Below are positions 10,386 to 20,663 of a stretch of 64,000 nt of DNA, piece by piece. The stretch lies in the NCBI GenBank assembly GCA_951799405.1, contig OX637342.1, forward strand, positions 15,237,298 to 15,301,297, read 5' to 3'. Made by a program: the position numbers and the translations under genes. The stretch is from Agapetus fuscipes. Its lineage: Eukaryota > Arthropoda > Insecta > Trichoptera > Glossosomatidae. Position 1 is the first letter of the stretch. Each line of letters begins with the position of its first letter. The notes beneath the pieces are model-generated. The model was not told the DNA's origin, did not search any database, and saw nothing but the letters and a program-made list of their open reading frames with translations.

Positions 10386-10434
10386 ATCAGCCTATTTTTA
10401 CTTATTTATTTAAAACCGATTAAAACTTAGAAAA

Positions 10435-10850
10435 AAAAATTGGCATGACGTTTGGGTTGATCTGTAATGCTGGTGGCTAAGGTTAAGGCTTTAAAATTTT
10501 TTATCTCATTTTTTACAGATATTTTGTAGATTATAATTTTATTATTTTGCTTAGTGATTATTTGTAATAGTAATAAATTATGTGTGTTCCTTGACTTATA
10601 GGTTGGTATGAGGCTGACCACCCATACTGTGAAAAAATGGTTTACTTTGCCAATGTCACCCCTGTTTCAGGGAAGGTCGCCAAGAGTTACAGTGCTTATG
10701 TTCTTTTGGGTTTTGTATTGAAATTCCACATGCGGCATGTGTAAGCGTGACTTATGCGTGTCTGCTTATGGAAATGCATTTAATATGAATCTTTCATGTA
10801 ATATATCTTTGCAACTTAGATTATAAATAGATTATAGACGTTTTGTCCCC
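10435..10850 (+). mobile_element. RTE-tail copy with ORF end
   Basis: The stretch GGTTGATCTGTAATGCTGG and GTGGCTAAGG near 10450 is the last coding part of the RTE-like ORF. The UTR follows, with CCTTGACTTATAGGTTGGTA, TGAGGCTGACCACCCATACT, CACCCCTGTTTCAGGGAAGG, CATGCGGCATGTGTAAGCG, and an ATTATAAATAGATTATAG end. Confidence 0.65.
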
Positions 10851-10864
10851 TTAGTGCATGTTTG

Positions 10865-11062
10865 GCTTATCTACCATTTGATTCAAAGATGATGTTTTAA
10901 TGAAATATTCTTAAGAATTATATTCTACGTACACAATCTGAGATAAGAATAAAACGTAAAAGACGTTTGAAATTATTTGAGAGTTGTTTGAAGTATTTTA
11001 AAAAATAATTTACAAATTTCATAACACACATTGGTCCAGTACATAATACCAAAATTGCTCAT
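10865..11062. repeat. MITE-1, diverged copy
   Basis: Shares ACACAATCTGAGATAAGAA, GAGAGTTGTTTGAAGTATTT and ACACATTGGTCCAGTACA with the complete MITE-1 at 42056-42310. The terminal inverted repeats are not recognisable. Confidence 0.5.
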
Positions 11063-11079
11063 TTGAAACTACCTCTGAA

Positions 11080-11235
11080 GAACATATGACAAAAGCAAGG
11101 GTTCGATCCCCACCAAAGGTGTCAGAAATAATAAAAATAGATTCCACACGCCGAATGCAAACAGCGACACCTTCGGGGAAAACGCGATAAGAAGTAGCTC
11201 TATACGTGCAGCTTAGTAACGTTACAAAATAAACT
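11080..11235 (+). mobile_element. SINE-A, fragment
   Basis: Box B region GGGTTCGATCCCC, AAAGGTGTCAGAAAT, then the 3' part TTCCACACGCCGAATGC, ACACCTTCGGGGAAAACGCG and AGAAGTAGCTCTATACG. The middle of the element is deleted. Confidence 0.55.
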
Positions 11236-11775
11236 ATAAACGGTAAACTGTGAAACTTTGTTTTGTGAAATAAATTGAAGGTTTTAATTGAAAGCAGAAT
11301 AAGCCAGCACTTTATTGGCTTGTTGAGGAAACTTGGGTTTCTTTGAAATCTGAACTACTAACCAGTACCCCTGGTATACAACATTGTAAAAAATATATCC
11401 ATCTATGGAGTTAACAGAAAATGTATTGAATATACAGCAGCGCTTCTTTTGAGTGTTTTAGGGTTTGTATATATTTTCTGTTTACGTGATGGTAGAGTTT
11501 TTTACGTGATATTTTATACTGGCGACACGGTGAGTCAAGGAGTTGCTTTATAGGGAGGGAAACTCGCGAGAAAAACTTGTCCACTAGACCCGCCTGTTTG
11601 CTGGGCGCGTATTTTTCAGTCAACTTGTAAACTCGCTATGAACAAGTTATGCAAACGAAATGTCGGCAAAAAGTGAACTTACACCCTAAAAATAAAATAG
11701 GTGCTTTGAGTTCAAGTTGTGCGAATTTTGCTCGAAATTTGTACTATATGATGTACTTATGAATAATTGTTTTCA

Positions 11776-12021
11776 GTACCCTAAGTACGAGTTGCAAATC
11801 TTGAGTAAAGTAAAGTTTACGGAAAGTATGAAAGAGTGGTTTTCCCCAAAATCTGCCGTTTTTGTTTGTTTGAACTTGATTTTCTTCATCACTGTAACTC
11901 TTTTGGTAAGACCATACATAAAGTGTAAGAAACAAAAACGGCAGATTTTTGGGAAAACCACTCTTTAATACTTTCCGTAAACTTTACTATAGTCAAGTTT
12001 TACAACTCGTACTAAGGGTAC
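11776..12021. mobile_element. Foldback element B
   Basis: Arms 11776-11867 and 11930-12021 are reverse complements with few mismatches (for example GTACCCTAAGTACGAGTTG against CAACTCGTACTAAGGGTAC). The loop is 62 bases. Short open frames on both strands here are products of the palindrome. No flanking duplication is obvious. Confidence 0.7.
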
Positions 12022-12175
12022 AGAAGGGAAAATGAGGAGTTGTATTTGCGTTGAGTTGGTACAAATAACCAAGACAAAAAAATGTGACGTCACGCGTTCG
12101 GATTGCTTGGGAGAAGGTTAATAAATGTTTTTTTATCGGTTGGTAAGGATCTTAAAAATATATTTTGAATTTGTA

Positions 12176-12405
12176 ATCTATAAACTAAGTTGCAAAGATT
12201 TATTAACATTTAAAGCTCATATCAAATGCATGCCCACAAACAAGCACGTGTAGTTCGCGCTTACAAATGCTGAATGTGTACTAACAAATGAAATCCCAAC
12301 CTCAAATGAACATAAACCCTACAACTTTTGCCGACCTTCCCTGACACAGGAGTGACATTGGTAAAGTGAACCATTTTTACAGTATGGGTGGTCAGCCTCA
12401 TCTAA
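12176..12405 (-). repeat. RTE-tail copy
   Basis: Minus-strand family words are present from ATAAACTAAGTTGCAAAG to ACAGTATGGGTGGTCAGCC. It abuts another copy (12408-12660) in the same orientation. Confidence 0.7.
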
Positions 12406-12407
12406 AT

Positions 12408-12660
12408 CTAAATTTAAATCTAAGCTGCAAAGATATGTATCATTTGAGATTCATATTAAATGCATTCCCACAAGCAGACATGTATAATTTCACGCTTACA
12501 CATGCCGCATGTGGGCCTACAATATAAAAAACCCAATCTCAAATGAACATAAGCCCTGTAACTTTTGCCGATCTTTCCTGACACAGGGGTTACATTGGCA
12601 AAGTGAACTATTTTTTACAGTTTGGGTGGTCAACCTCATACCAACCTATAAGTCAAGGAA
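12408..12660 (-). repeat. RTE-tail copy
   Basis: TCTAAGCTGCAAAG, CCGCATGTGGGC, ACAGGGGTTACATTGGC and CATACCAACCTATAAGTCAA identify it. The two adjacent same-strand copies differ by about as much as unlinked copies, so they look like separate insertions and not a recent duplication. 12665-13740 contains no recognised feature. Confidence 0.7.
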
Positions 12661-13744
12661 TAAATGATAAGTTCATGAAATCATTTTTCATTCATCTTTG
12701 GATACCTTAAAGGTTAACTGAATCAGTGGCATGTTAAGCTGACATGGGTTTCTCAGATAAATGCTCCTTTTTCCTATTTTTTACGAGAGAACACGCTAAA
12801 AAAAGGACAACCCTGCAGTGTAGACGTTTGTCATTTTGTTTATATTTCCTTATAATTAATCGACTTACTATGAGATATTTCTCCTAATCAAATGCCTTAT
12901 CTACGATTTCTCAAATCAGTTAAACGGCACTTATTCAGTTTTACCTTTGAGGTGTTGATTTGTTTGTTTCATTAAAACCATAAGAAAATAATTTGTTATA
13001 AATTTTGTGATTGGTGGGCGGTTAGTAAAAATCTGGTTGCTTTTAGTTATACTTTATTTTATACGTTATTTTTTTCTTGGTTTCATAAATTTACAAATTT
13101 GTCTATGCCAAATACGCGGACATCAATTTTTTAAATTTAATATTATCAATGGTAGGTACCTACCTACATACATAATTTATGTTTTTTTTCTAAATTTTTT
13201 TTTTTTTTACAAATCCTTTGGGATAACCTCAAAGTAAATTTAAGACGTTCTTTTAGAAAAAGCCGTGTAAGGAGTATTGGAAAAAATATAATTTATCACA
13301 AGGGCAGAGGGTTGAATTTTTTAAAAGGAGATTTCAAAGCGGCCAGCGTAATATTATATGATTTTCTATTAAATATAAGTACCTACGTAGTTTATTCAGA
13401 ATTTTCTGAAGACTTATTCAAATCCAAAGCTCTTTGACCTTTCATAATCCATCGAGCGAATTAATGAACACACTCGCAAATGTGAGAGGATCAGAAAGAA
13501 AGTATTTTTAGTCTAAGTGCTGTATTTTCTTAAAATAAACTTAATCCCCGTAAAAAAATGATATTATTTTTATTTAACAACAATGGAGACATTTTGAGTC
13601 ATGATAAAAAAAAATTAATCTCCTAAAGAAATGAAAGAAGTATTCAAGGTTTAAAAAAGAGCATATACCTGTAATTTGGGATTGATTTCTTGAAATTAAA
13701 AAAAAAAAAAAAACTGCACTGTGTTTGTAATGAATTATAAAAAA

Positions 13745-14068
13745 CGCTACTAAAATACACATACAGTGCAACTTCTTGCTGCGTTTTTCCTGAACGGATC
13801 ACATGTTGCGAATGGAACCTATTTTATTGTACAGGTAAAGGGACCGGCTTTACGCCAACCAATTCAGGTGAAGTGGTGGTTTTCCTGCTTCCAAAGGGAC
13901 TGGTATTCATTTCTAGTGAAGGTATCAGTAAACCTTGCCGGTATTTTATTTTGGGTTTGAAATAGTACACCGAAACGGAGAACCATTTCAGACATCCTCG
14001 GTGAGATTCGAACCGAGCTCTCGGCTTGGAATGCATGCACTCTACCATCGGAGCTATCGACTGTAACT
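13745..14068 (-). mobile_element. SINE-A, full-length copy
   Basis: The minus-strand head has ATAGCTCCGATGGTAGAGTG (box A degraded), box B GGTTCGAATC and the body GATGTCTGAAATGGTTCTCC. It contains TACCGGCAAGG and GTTGGCGTAAAGCCGG, and ends AAGTTGCACTGTATGTG. It is flanked by AT-rich DNA. Confidence 0.75.
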
Positions 14069-14211
14069 ATAATTGTTTTTTAATAATTACTGTTAAGAAA
14101 ACTTATTTTGCATACAAGCGTCTTCCTACCATCTGAACTGTCGATGGGTCGAATATAATCAAATTGTTGAAAAAAATGAAAAACTTCATAATTAATAGTA
14201 TTGTTATGTAA

Positions 14212-14557
14212 ATAGGTAATGTATAAGTATTAGTTATAGGAATTCTTTATTGTATTGGTGGGTAGGATTGATAATTGTGTGTAAATAGAGAAGTCTCTAG
14301 GCTAAGTACTTCGAGAAGCATCGAGCAAAAATATGTTCTGGAGTGTTCGATTCTCTTAATATTAAAGGGTGCAAGTTGCTTGCACTAGTCAGTCTTATCG
14401 TCAAACTCCACCAACACAATAAACAAATTCGACCAGTGAACTGAAACCAGTGTAATGAAATAAATGAAAGTGTCTTTGTAAAAAATAAATATAAACGTGT
14501 AAAAATAAATAAGTAAAAAGAAGAGTTTGAAAAGTATCCGAACCAAAAATTTTAACA
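14212..14557 (+). mobile_element. Solo LTR, copy 2
   Basis: TGTTATGTAA start and TTTAACA end, flanked by GTAT on both sides (14208-14211 and 14558-14561). It shares ATTAGTTATAGGAATTCT, GTGGGTAGGA, GGGTGCAAGTTGCTTGCA and CCAGTGAACTGAAACCA with copy 1. It is about 36 bp shorter. Confidence 0.65.
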
Positions 14558-15027
14558 GTATATTTAAAGTGGTTATGAACTTCCTTTCAATCAGATTTCA
14601 GCTACATTTTCGGATAATCTAGTTATTAAATGAACACGTTACGTGTCGTTTTCATACATCTGGCGGACATCTTTTGCCCTTTCAATATATACACAGATTT
14701 TCATCAAAGTTTATTCAAGCCCATCTTCGTAGATGAATAACATTTATGATTGGGTTCGCTATTTGATATTTTCCTATGAGTGCGGAACAATGAGCAGCTG
14801 GCAATTATGTATATTGTAAAGACTTTAAAAACACATACGAGTACAATAAACATAATTTCTTACAAAAACACAAATTCAATTGGGATTGTAAATTTTTGAT
14901 CTTTACTTCAAGGTTAAATACATATTTTCTTAGTTGGTATTGTATGTTACTTAGATTTGAATTTAGCCTCGCCTTTTAAAATTTTGGTCTTCAACCAGTG
15001 TTCGTATTTAATCCAAAATTGGAAAGA

Positions 15028-15520
15028 GATTGGCGGTGCACAATGGCATATTGGTTCTGACATTGATGTACGGAAGTGAGGCGTGGACAGTTAATGAATG
15101 TGAGCTGAGTAAAGTATGTACGGTTGAAATGGCTAACCTGAGAGTAATGACTGGAAAGACACTGGATGATAGAGTACGTAATGATTGGGTGATAAACAAG
15201 TGCGGTATAAAAGAGAATATGAGAATGAAAGTACAAAAAAATGCGATGAGATGGTTCGGACATCTCGGAAGAATGGATGATGAACGACTAACGAAGAAAG
15301 GAAATGTCAGAGGAAAGCGCGGAAGGGGAAGACCGAGGAAAGAATGGTTAGAACAAATAGGTGAGATTGCGAAAGAATGGAATCTGCAGAGTGAGAATAA
15401 GAGAAGAGTATCTATGTATGAAAAAGGTGATGAATATTGAGAAATGAGTGGAGGCGCATATGCGGAGGTACCAGCCACCCCTAGTAGAACGGCGGCAGGA
15501 TACAGTAACAGTTACAGTAA
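15028..15520 (+). pseudogene. RTE-type LINE 3' end, related subfamily
   Basis: The coding remnant starts at AVHNGILVLTLMYGSEAW and continues through KVCTVEMANLRVMTGKTL, RWFGHLGRMDDERL, GKRGRGRPRKEWLEQIG and AKEWNLQSENKRR to a stop near 15440. This aligns to residues about 815-935 of the RTE at 58391-61198 with many substitutions and a small deletion. The endonuclease and RT palm are absent. The 3' end is ACAGTAACAGTTACAG (15500-15520), the same microsatellite-type end as the other RTE copies. It is a separate, older subfamily. Confidence 0.75.
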
Positions 15521-15844
15521 GATATTTTTCAAACACAACGCATTCTCCCCGTATTTTTTACGGATTACAGGGCAGACTGTGTTTTCAAAGATTTCATATA
15601 TTTATATGCACATGAACTGACTACCAACCCGGCGCCGGATGGAAAAAAAACATAATCAAACCGGGCAGAATGCGTCTAGTGTGTAATGGTTGTTAAGGTT
15701 CATATAGTTAATAATATGCAGTCAATAAAAATCAGGTGACTAGATTGGCTGGGTCATATCCGGTAAATGGAACATAAGAGCTTATAAAAGATGCTTGTGA
15801 TGATGGACCCAAAGGGGTGCATTATTTTTTAGATGCAGCGCTAC

Positions 15845-16228
15845 GCAACTAAACTACACATACAGTGCTTTTTTTTGCCGCGTTATCCCCGCAAGATTTC
15901 ACATGTCGCTCCCCCAGTTTTTGTTTGCCGTATAGACCGCAACGCAAAACGCAACTAAGCTACACATATAGTGTAACTTCTTGCCGCCAATTCTTCCATT
16001 CTTACCAATTTTGTCAAATATAAATTTTTAATGCAGTTTTCTTAATAATCAAATTCCACACTATCTGAGCTAAGAAAAAACATAAAACTTGATAATGTGA
16101 GAGTTATTTTCAATATTTATGAAACGGGAAATCATTTCTGACACCTTCGCTGGGATTCGAAACTGAGCTCTCGGCATGGAATGTAAGCACTCTACTAACT
16201 GAGCTGTCGATCGGACAGACGTCCAATG
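15845..16228 (-). mobile_element. SINE-A interrupted by MITE-1
   Basis: The SINE-A 3' part (15845-15918: CGCAACTAAACTACACATAC and GCCGCGTTATCCCCG) and 5' head (16125-16228: GAAACGGGAAATCATTTCTG, GGGATTCGAA, GAGCTCTCGGCATGGAATG) are separated by MITE-1. The centre of the SINE is missing. Confidence 0.6.
15919..16124. mobile_element. MITE-1 copy with nested SINE-A end
   Basis: CGCTCCCCCAGTTTTTGTTT and GCCGTATAGACC form one MITE-1 terminus. The internal TATCTGAGCTAAGAAAAAAC and ATAATGTGAGAGTTATTTTC follow. A second SINE-A 3' end (15955-15998) sits inside it. Confidence 0.55.
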
Positions 16229-16339
16229 TGAACTTTTTTAATCTGTAAAACTACGTCGTATCAGAGGTTTATAAGTAAAGAAGGGAAACAGATGTTAGAT
16301 ACCATTAGTAGGCCAAGTAAAAAACATAACGTGGCGCTT

Positions 16340-16460
16340 ACCAAAAAAATGTATGCATTCTCAAACAGCGCTCCTAGTGAACGTTTTTGTTGCCAATTAT
16401 TTTTTGTAAAACGCTACGGTGAAGTGTAAACGGGTGCAGGTGAGAAAAAAATTGAACCCA
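16340..16460. repeat. MITE-2 (palindromic) copy
   Basis: CAGCGCTCCTAGTGAACG followed by TTTTTTGTAAAACGCTACGG and TGAAGTGTAAACGGG. Similar blocks occur at 27790-27915 and 41640-41810. It is a short AT-rich element with a gcgctc-tag-gagcg type centre. Confidence 0.4.
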
Positions 16461-16684
16461 TGTAATACAAGCATTTGGTTTTGAGGGATGGAGGCCCAAA
16501 AGCATTAAGAAAGTGATTACTGGCTTTGGATGGAAAAAAGTGTACAAATAGTTTTTACTCTTTGAGTTTGAACTGGAAATTCCGAGTACAAAAAATCGTG
16601 TATGCATTTCTTGAATCCTCTATGCGGGCTTTAAATAAATATCTACCTTCATCAAGGATCTTGTCCCTTCTTGGTCAATATATA

Positions 16685-16972
16685 TTCGGATGATTTATTT
16701 GGTGAGAGCTGTTATTGTGTGGATCACACCTCAAGATCCCTTTGCGAGCTTGGTCGTTGCTGTAAAAGGCACATAATCTCAAGCAAGACCCAGTTGTTGT
16801 AGGACTGGATGGACTTTTGCTAAAGGTATATGAATTTTTCAACCCAGTGAAGAGCATATTTGAAAATATTGATGCTACATATATTTCATGTGCTTCGCCG
16901 GGATTTTAACCCACGACCTTCCATTTACGAGTGCAAAGCGTTGCCACTGCACTACGGACCGGTCAACACCTA
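16685..16972 (-). mobile_element. SINE-B1, full-length copy
   Basis: The minus-strand tRNA-like head (ACCGGTCCGTAGTGCAGTGG, CACTCGTAAATGG, GTGGGTTAAAATCCC) has box B degraded from GGTTCGAATCC. The B1 tail is present: GAGGTGTGATCCACACAATA, ACAGCTCTCACCAAATAAAT. Confidence 0.7.
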
Positions 16973-16989
16973 CACCGCCTTCGGAGACG

Positions 16990-17650
16990 CCCTTCTTTTG
17001 TGGCTGACAAGTTTGGATGGATACCAGGGCTGGAAGTCTCATCACCACGGTAATTCTTACCTACCAAATATCGGCAATATTTGTATGAAGACCTGTCAAT
17101 CCAAGATGGCCGCAAGTGAACAGATGATTCGGTCTACCGAACATCGGTAAATTTTGTATAGGTAAGAATTACCGTGATGACTCTGGAGGAAATGAAAGAA
17201 GTGTGCAAGGACAGAAAGAAATGGTGGTTAATATGTGATGTTGGCGGCTAGAGTTTTTAAAATGAGAATTTGTTTTCTGTTAGTTTTTGATGTCCATACA
17301 TATTATAATTTGTTAATTGTAAAAATGATTTTTTTTGTGTATGTTCCTTGACTTATAGGTTGGTATGCGGCTTAACACCAATGCTGTAGAAAATGGTTCA
17401 CTTTGCCAATGCCCCTGTTTCAGGAAAGGTCGGCAAGAGTTGCAGCGTGTACGTCCATGTGAGATTCGGGTTTTTATATTGAAGGGCCACATCCGGCATA
17501 TTTAAATGCGAACTTGTGCATGTCTGTTTGTGAAAGTGCATATAATGTGAATCTTTAATGTTACATATATTTTGCTACTTAGATTAGATTAGATGAGATG
17601 AGACTTCCAGCCCTGATATCCATTCAAACTTGTCAGTCACAAAAGAAGAA
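16990..17650. mobile_element. MITE-3 with RTE-tail inside
   Basis: The terminal inverted repeat of about 50 bp (TTTGTGGCTGACAAGTTTGG, CCAGGGCTGGAAGTCTCATC at 16996-17045) recurs reversed at 17591-17645. Inside lies a second inverted pair, GGTAATTCTTACCTA / TAGGTAAGAATTACC, and a GACCTGTCAATCCAAGATGG core that is shared with MITE-4 at 42312-42550. It is interrupted by an RTE-tail insertion at about 17175-17593. Confidence 0.65.
17175..17593 (+). mobile_element. RTE-tail with ORF end, nested in MITE-3
   Basis: Starts in coding sequence (ATGACTCTGGAGGAAATGAA, then an AGAAAGAAATGGTGG block). The UTR follows: CTGTTAGTTTTTGATGTCCA, CCTTGACTTATAGGTTGGTA, CAGGAAAGGTCGGCAAGAGT and a TTAGATTAGATGAGATGAGA end. 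It is closest to the copy at 39190-39716. Confidence 0.75.
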
Positions 17651-18354
17651 GAATTTTCTTAAATAAAACATGTTATGTCAATCGAGGAGAATTTGAAATC
17701 CAATCTAAGTTAATGTACATCAATATTGACCGAAACTCCCAGCTGACGTTCCACTTCCTAAACTGTTTTCCATCGTACGACAGCATTACACTTATATGTG
17801 CAATATTATACGAACACGGAGTAATCTTCAGTCGCCTTCCTAGGAAATGAGTGTCTTATCGAATTTCATAACCCACACACGTACCGCACACACTCTCGAC
17901 GATTCACAAACACTTGCAAAACTTAAGCACCGCCCGCGACACATGGAAAAACTTAGATTAAACCGCAACTAAATCAAAATTAAATTGTAGTTTTTAATGT
18001 TTATGAATTTGACGGTTATTCTTTATGGTGTAAATAGAGAGATAGTGGATGTTTTGTGTGAGGTTGGGTGGTTAGTTTGGGTGTAGATACGGTCTGTGAA
18101 TTGCCCGTTTGGGGCGTGATCGCTTCTAATGGGAAATGAAGGGCAATATATGACGCGGTCATGAGAACATGTACCAAGTAGGATGGTATGTGTGAGCGTG
18201 AAGCTAGAATCAAATGAGCGATTATTTAGTGTGTGAGTTATACTATGGAAAGATAAGCTTTATATAATTACTCAAGAAGGCTTATTTTCTACAAAAAAAA
18301 ATTGCTTCGTTTTTCAATAGTGATAACGATAAGCATATAAAAAAAACTTCTTAG

Positions 18355-18578
18355 TTGCAAATTTATACTAAAATTCATAATTAATACATTCCCACAAGTA
18401 GACAAGTGCAAATTCACGCTTTTAAATACTGCATGTGTATTTAAAAATTAAAATCTAAACCTCAAATGAACAAAAACCTCGCTACTTTGCCATTTGAAAC
18501 AAGAGTGACATTGGCAAATGAAACATTTTTAACAGTATGGGTGGTCAGCCTAATACCAAACTATAAGTTAAGGAATTT
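18355..18578 (-). repeat. RTE-tail copy, diverged
   Basis: CATTCCCACAAGTAGACAAG, ACTGCATGTGT, GAGTGACATTGGCAAATG and ACAGTATGGGTGGTCAGCC on the reverse orientation. 17650-18350 contains nothing recognised. Confidence 0.6.
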
Positions 18579-18696
18579 AATATTTTGTTATGGATTTCTA
18601 TTAACGAATATTTTTAACAATTTTCGATGTATTTTTTAGAAGCTACAATCAGAAATTGAATAAGCTGCAATCATATTCGATTACTTTGGTTATTAC

Positions 18697-18925
18697 ATCC
18701 TTGACTTAGAGGTGGATATGAGGATGACCACCCATACTGTCAAAATAGTTCACTTTACCAATGTCAGACAATAGTTGGAGGTCGACAAAATTGCAGAGTT
18801 TTTGTTCATTTGAGGTTTGCATTTTGATTTATAAGTACATATGCACCATTTTAAACCGTGAACTTACACGTGGCTGTTATTGGGCCTGCATATGAGTTAA
18901 CTTATTTTGCAACATCTATATTATA
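18697..18925 (+). repeat. RTE-tail copy, diverged
   Basis: CCTTGACTTAGAGGTGGATA, TGAGGATGACCACCCATACT, TTCACTTTACCAATGTCAG, then TTCATTTGAGGTTTGCATTT and ACACGTGGCTG. With the copy at 18355-18578 it forms an inverted pair. 18930-19765 is AT-rich with small open frames that I do not consider genes. Confidence 0.55.
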
Positions 18926-19769
18926 TATGAAAGCACTACGCTACTTAGGTAGGTACACATATAGTATAGAGCTACGATTCTCTATGATGAAAGGTTCTAC
19001 GACGGACGGCGTAGGCGCCAAGAATATTTTGATTAATTATTAGTTTTATTTGCATATTTCCCTGTTTTTTTTTTATTAAACCTACACATTATTTTTACCA
19101 TGTAAATTTTTACTTACATTTATTTTCTTTATTCATGAAAAGTTTCTTTTGAGATTACACGTTTTTGAATTTTATTAAATAGAGTTTTTTATGTATAAAG
19201 AAGGTACGCTTTTGTATATCGGAATTTCAATGTATCAGAATCGTATACCTTATTTTTCTTTGATTTCCAGTATTTTCCTTCACTTTTCTTATTCTTGGCC
19301 ACTTTCGTTTAACTTATACACCAAAGTCCCTCTTATGTTTATTTTTTTATATGTTGATGATTTTAAATACTAAAAAGCAATAGCAGATTAACTGAATTTA
19401 AATTGTATTTTTGTCTTCAAATTTCAAGTTGTATTTTTATAAATCTAGTATATATTTTGTAACAACATCTGTTCTTAAATTTATTCATTCATTTCATCAT
19501 CTTTCATCCCTTACAAGTGTAATTAGAAAGAAATTTTTCTGTAACTCTTCAACCCTTTTTTTGCGGCTACAAATCTTGTTTTTTATTTGTTGTTCTTGTT
19601 TTGTTTTGATTACTCGAGTACAATATGTAAAATTAGCATATTCTCTGCGGATAATTTATTTGCGGCAGCCCTTAGAAATGACATTGTCATAAACACGGAA
19701 AGCACACCAGCTTTACGAAACAGGGTTGTGCCAAGCGAAAAAAAAGCTTTTTTTTTTTTTTTTAAGAAA

Positions 19770-20075
19770 TCCTGTGCGGGAGACTCCCTAGATTCTAAAG
19801 ACTCTAGGGGTCTATGACACTTGTTGTAGTGCCGTAGAGGTGTACGAGCTTGGTCGTCGCTACAAAGCGCCAATACTCAAGCAAGACCCAGTTGCTGTAA
19901 GGCTGGATGGACCTTTGGTGACCGGTCAATTGGTAAAGGTTAATGAATTTTTCAACCCAGCGAAGAGCACATTCGAAATATAAATGTTATATTTTTGTGC
20001 TCCGCCGGGATCCGAATCCACAACCTTCCATTTACGAGTCCAAAGTGTTGCCACTACGGACTACGGACCGGTCCA
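19770..20075 (-). mobile_element. SINE-B2, full-length copy
   Basis: Minus strand: ACCGGTCCGTAGTCCGTAGT head, CTCGTAAATGGAAGGTTGTG, and a body including GCTCTTCGCTGGGTTGAAAA and CAACTGGGTCTTGCTTGAG. The B2 tail has CACCTCTACGGCACTACAAC, GACCCCTAGAGTC and CTCCCGCACAGGATTTCTTA, then A-rich sequence. A 5S-like sequence lies immediately upstream on the same strand. Confidence 0.75.
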
Positions 20076-20082
20076 GTCCAAG

Positions 20083-20190
20083 ATGCCAACGACACGCGGT
20101 GTACCTGAGCGGTTACCCATCCAAGTACTGACCACGCCCAATGTTGCTTAACTTCGGTGATCTATGGGAACCGGTGCTTTCAACATGGCT
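20083..20190 (-). pseudogene. 5S rRNA-derived sequence
   Basis: The minus strand matches most of a 5S rRNA (about 108 of 120 nt). The internal Pol III box A equivalent is GAAGTTAAGCAACAT, the middle element GGGCGTGGTCAGTAC, and box C AGTACTTGGATGGGTAACC. The 3' end is ACACCGCGTGTCGTTGGC. The 5' first ten or so bases are lost and several stem positions are changed (CCCATAGATCACC replaces the usual CGTCCGATCACC), so it is a pseudogene or a 5S-type SINE head and not a working gene. Only a few bases separate its 3' end from SINE-B2 on the same strand, so a 5S-tRNA composite is possible. Confidence 0.8.
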
Positions 20191-20663
20191 TTAATAATTT
20201 ACATGAAGTTTTTTTTATAAACTATTTTCTGAAGTATAATAATGTACTTACATTAAATTAATATCATATCATAAATCGATTTTTGCATGTAGAAAAATTG
20301 ATTGAAAAAAAGGTACTTATTTTCAAGGTGATAAAATTGTTAAGAAATATTCATCTGATGTTATGTTTGGAAATCGACAGAGTAGCTTTTTCATTCTGCT
20401 CACAATTTTTATACAAACTATCGTTTACCGTGCGTGCATTTTAAAAAATTTCAAAATGCAATTCGCAGCGCTGAAACCAACTTTTAGCACATAAAAATAT
20501 TTTGGGGACTAAGGGCTGCATTTGGTAATTAAATTTTATTATTAAAATTAAACAATCATTTACATTTGTAACAAAAGAACAAAAATTTTTACCTCAAAAA
20601 ACAACAACCTCAGAAAATAATTTTACTAAAAACAAAAATCTTAAATACTTTTTTTTACTGTAC

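Noticed and set aside
15008..15478. 156-residue minus frame.
   Set aside because: Antisense of the RTE fragment encoded on the plus strand.
20083..20190. Functional 5S rRNA gene.
   Set aside because: The 5' end is missing and conserved loop positions are changed. It is a pseudogene or SINE head.
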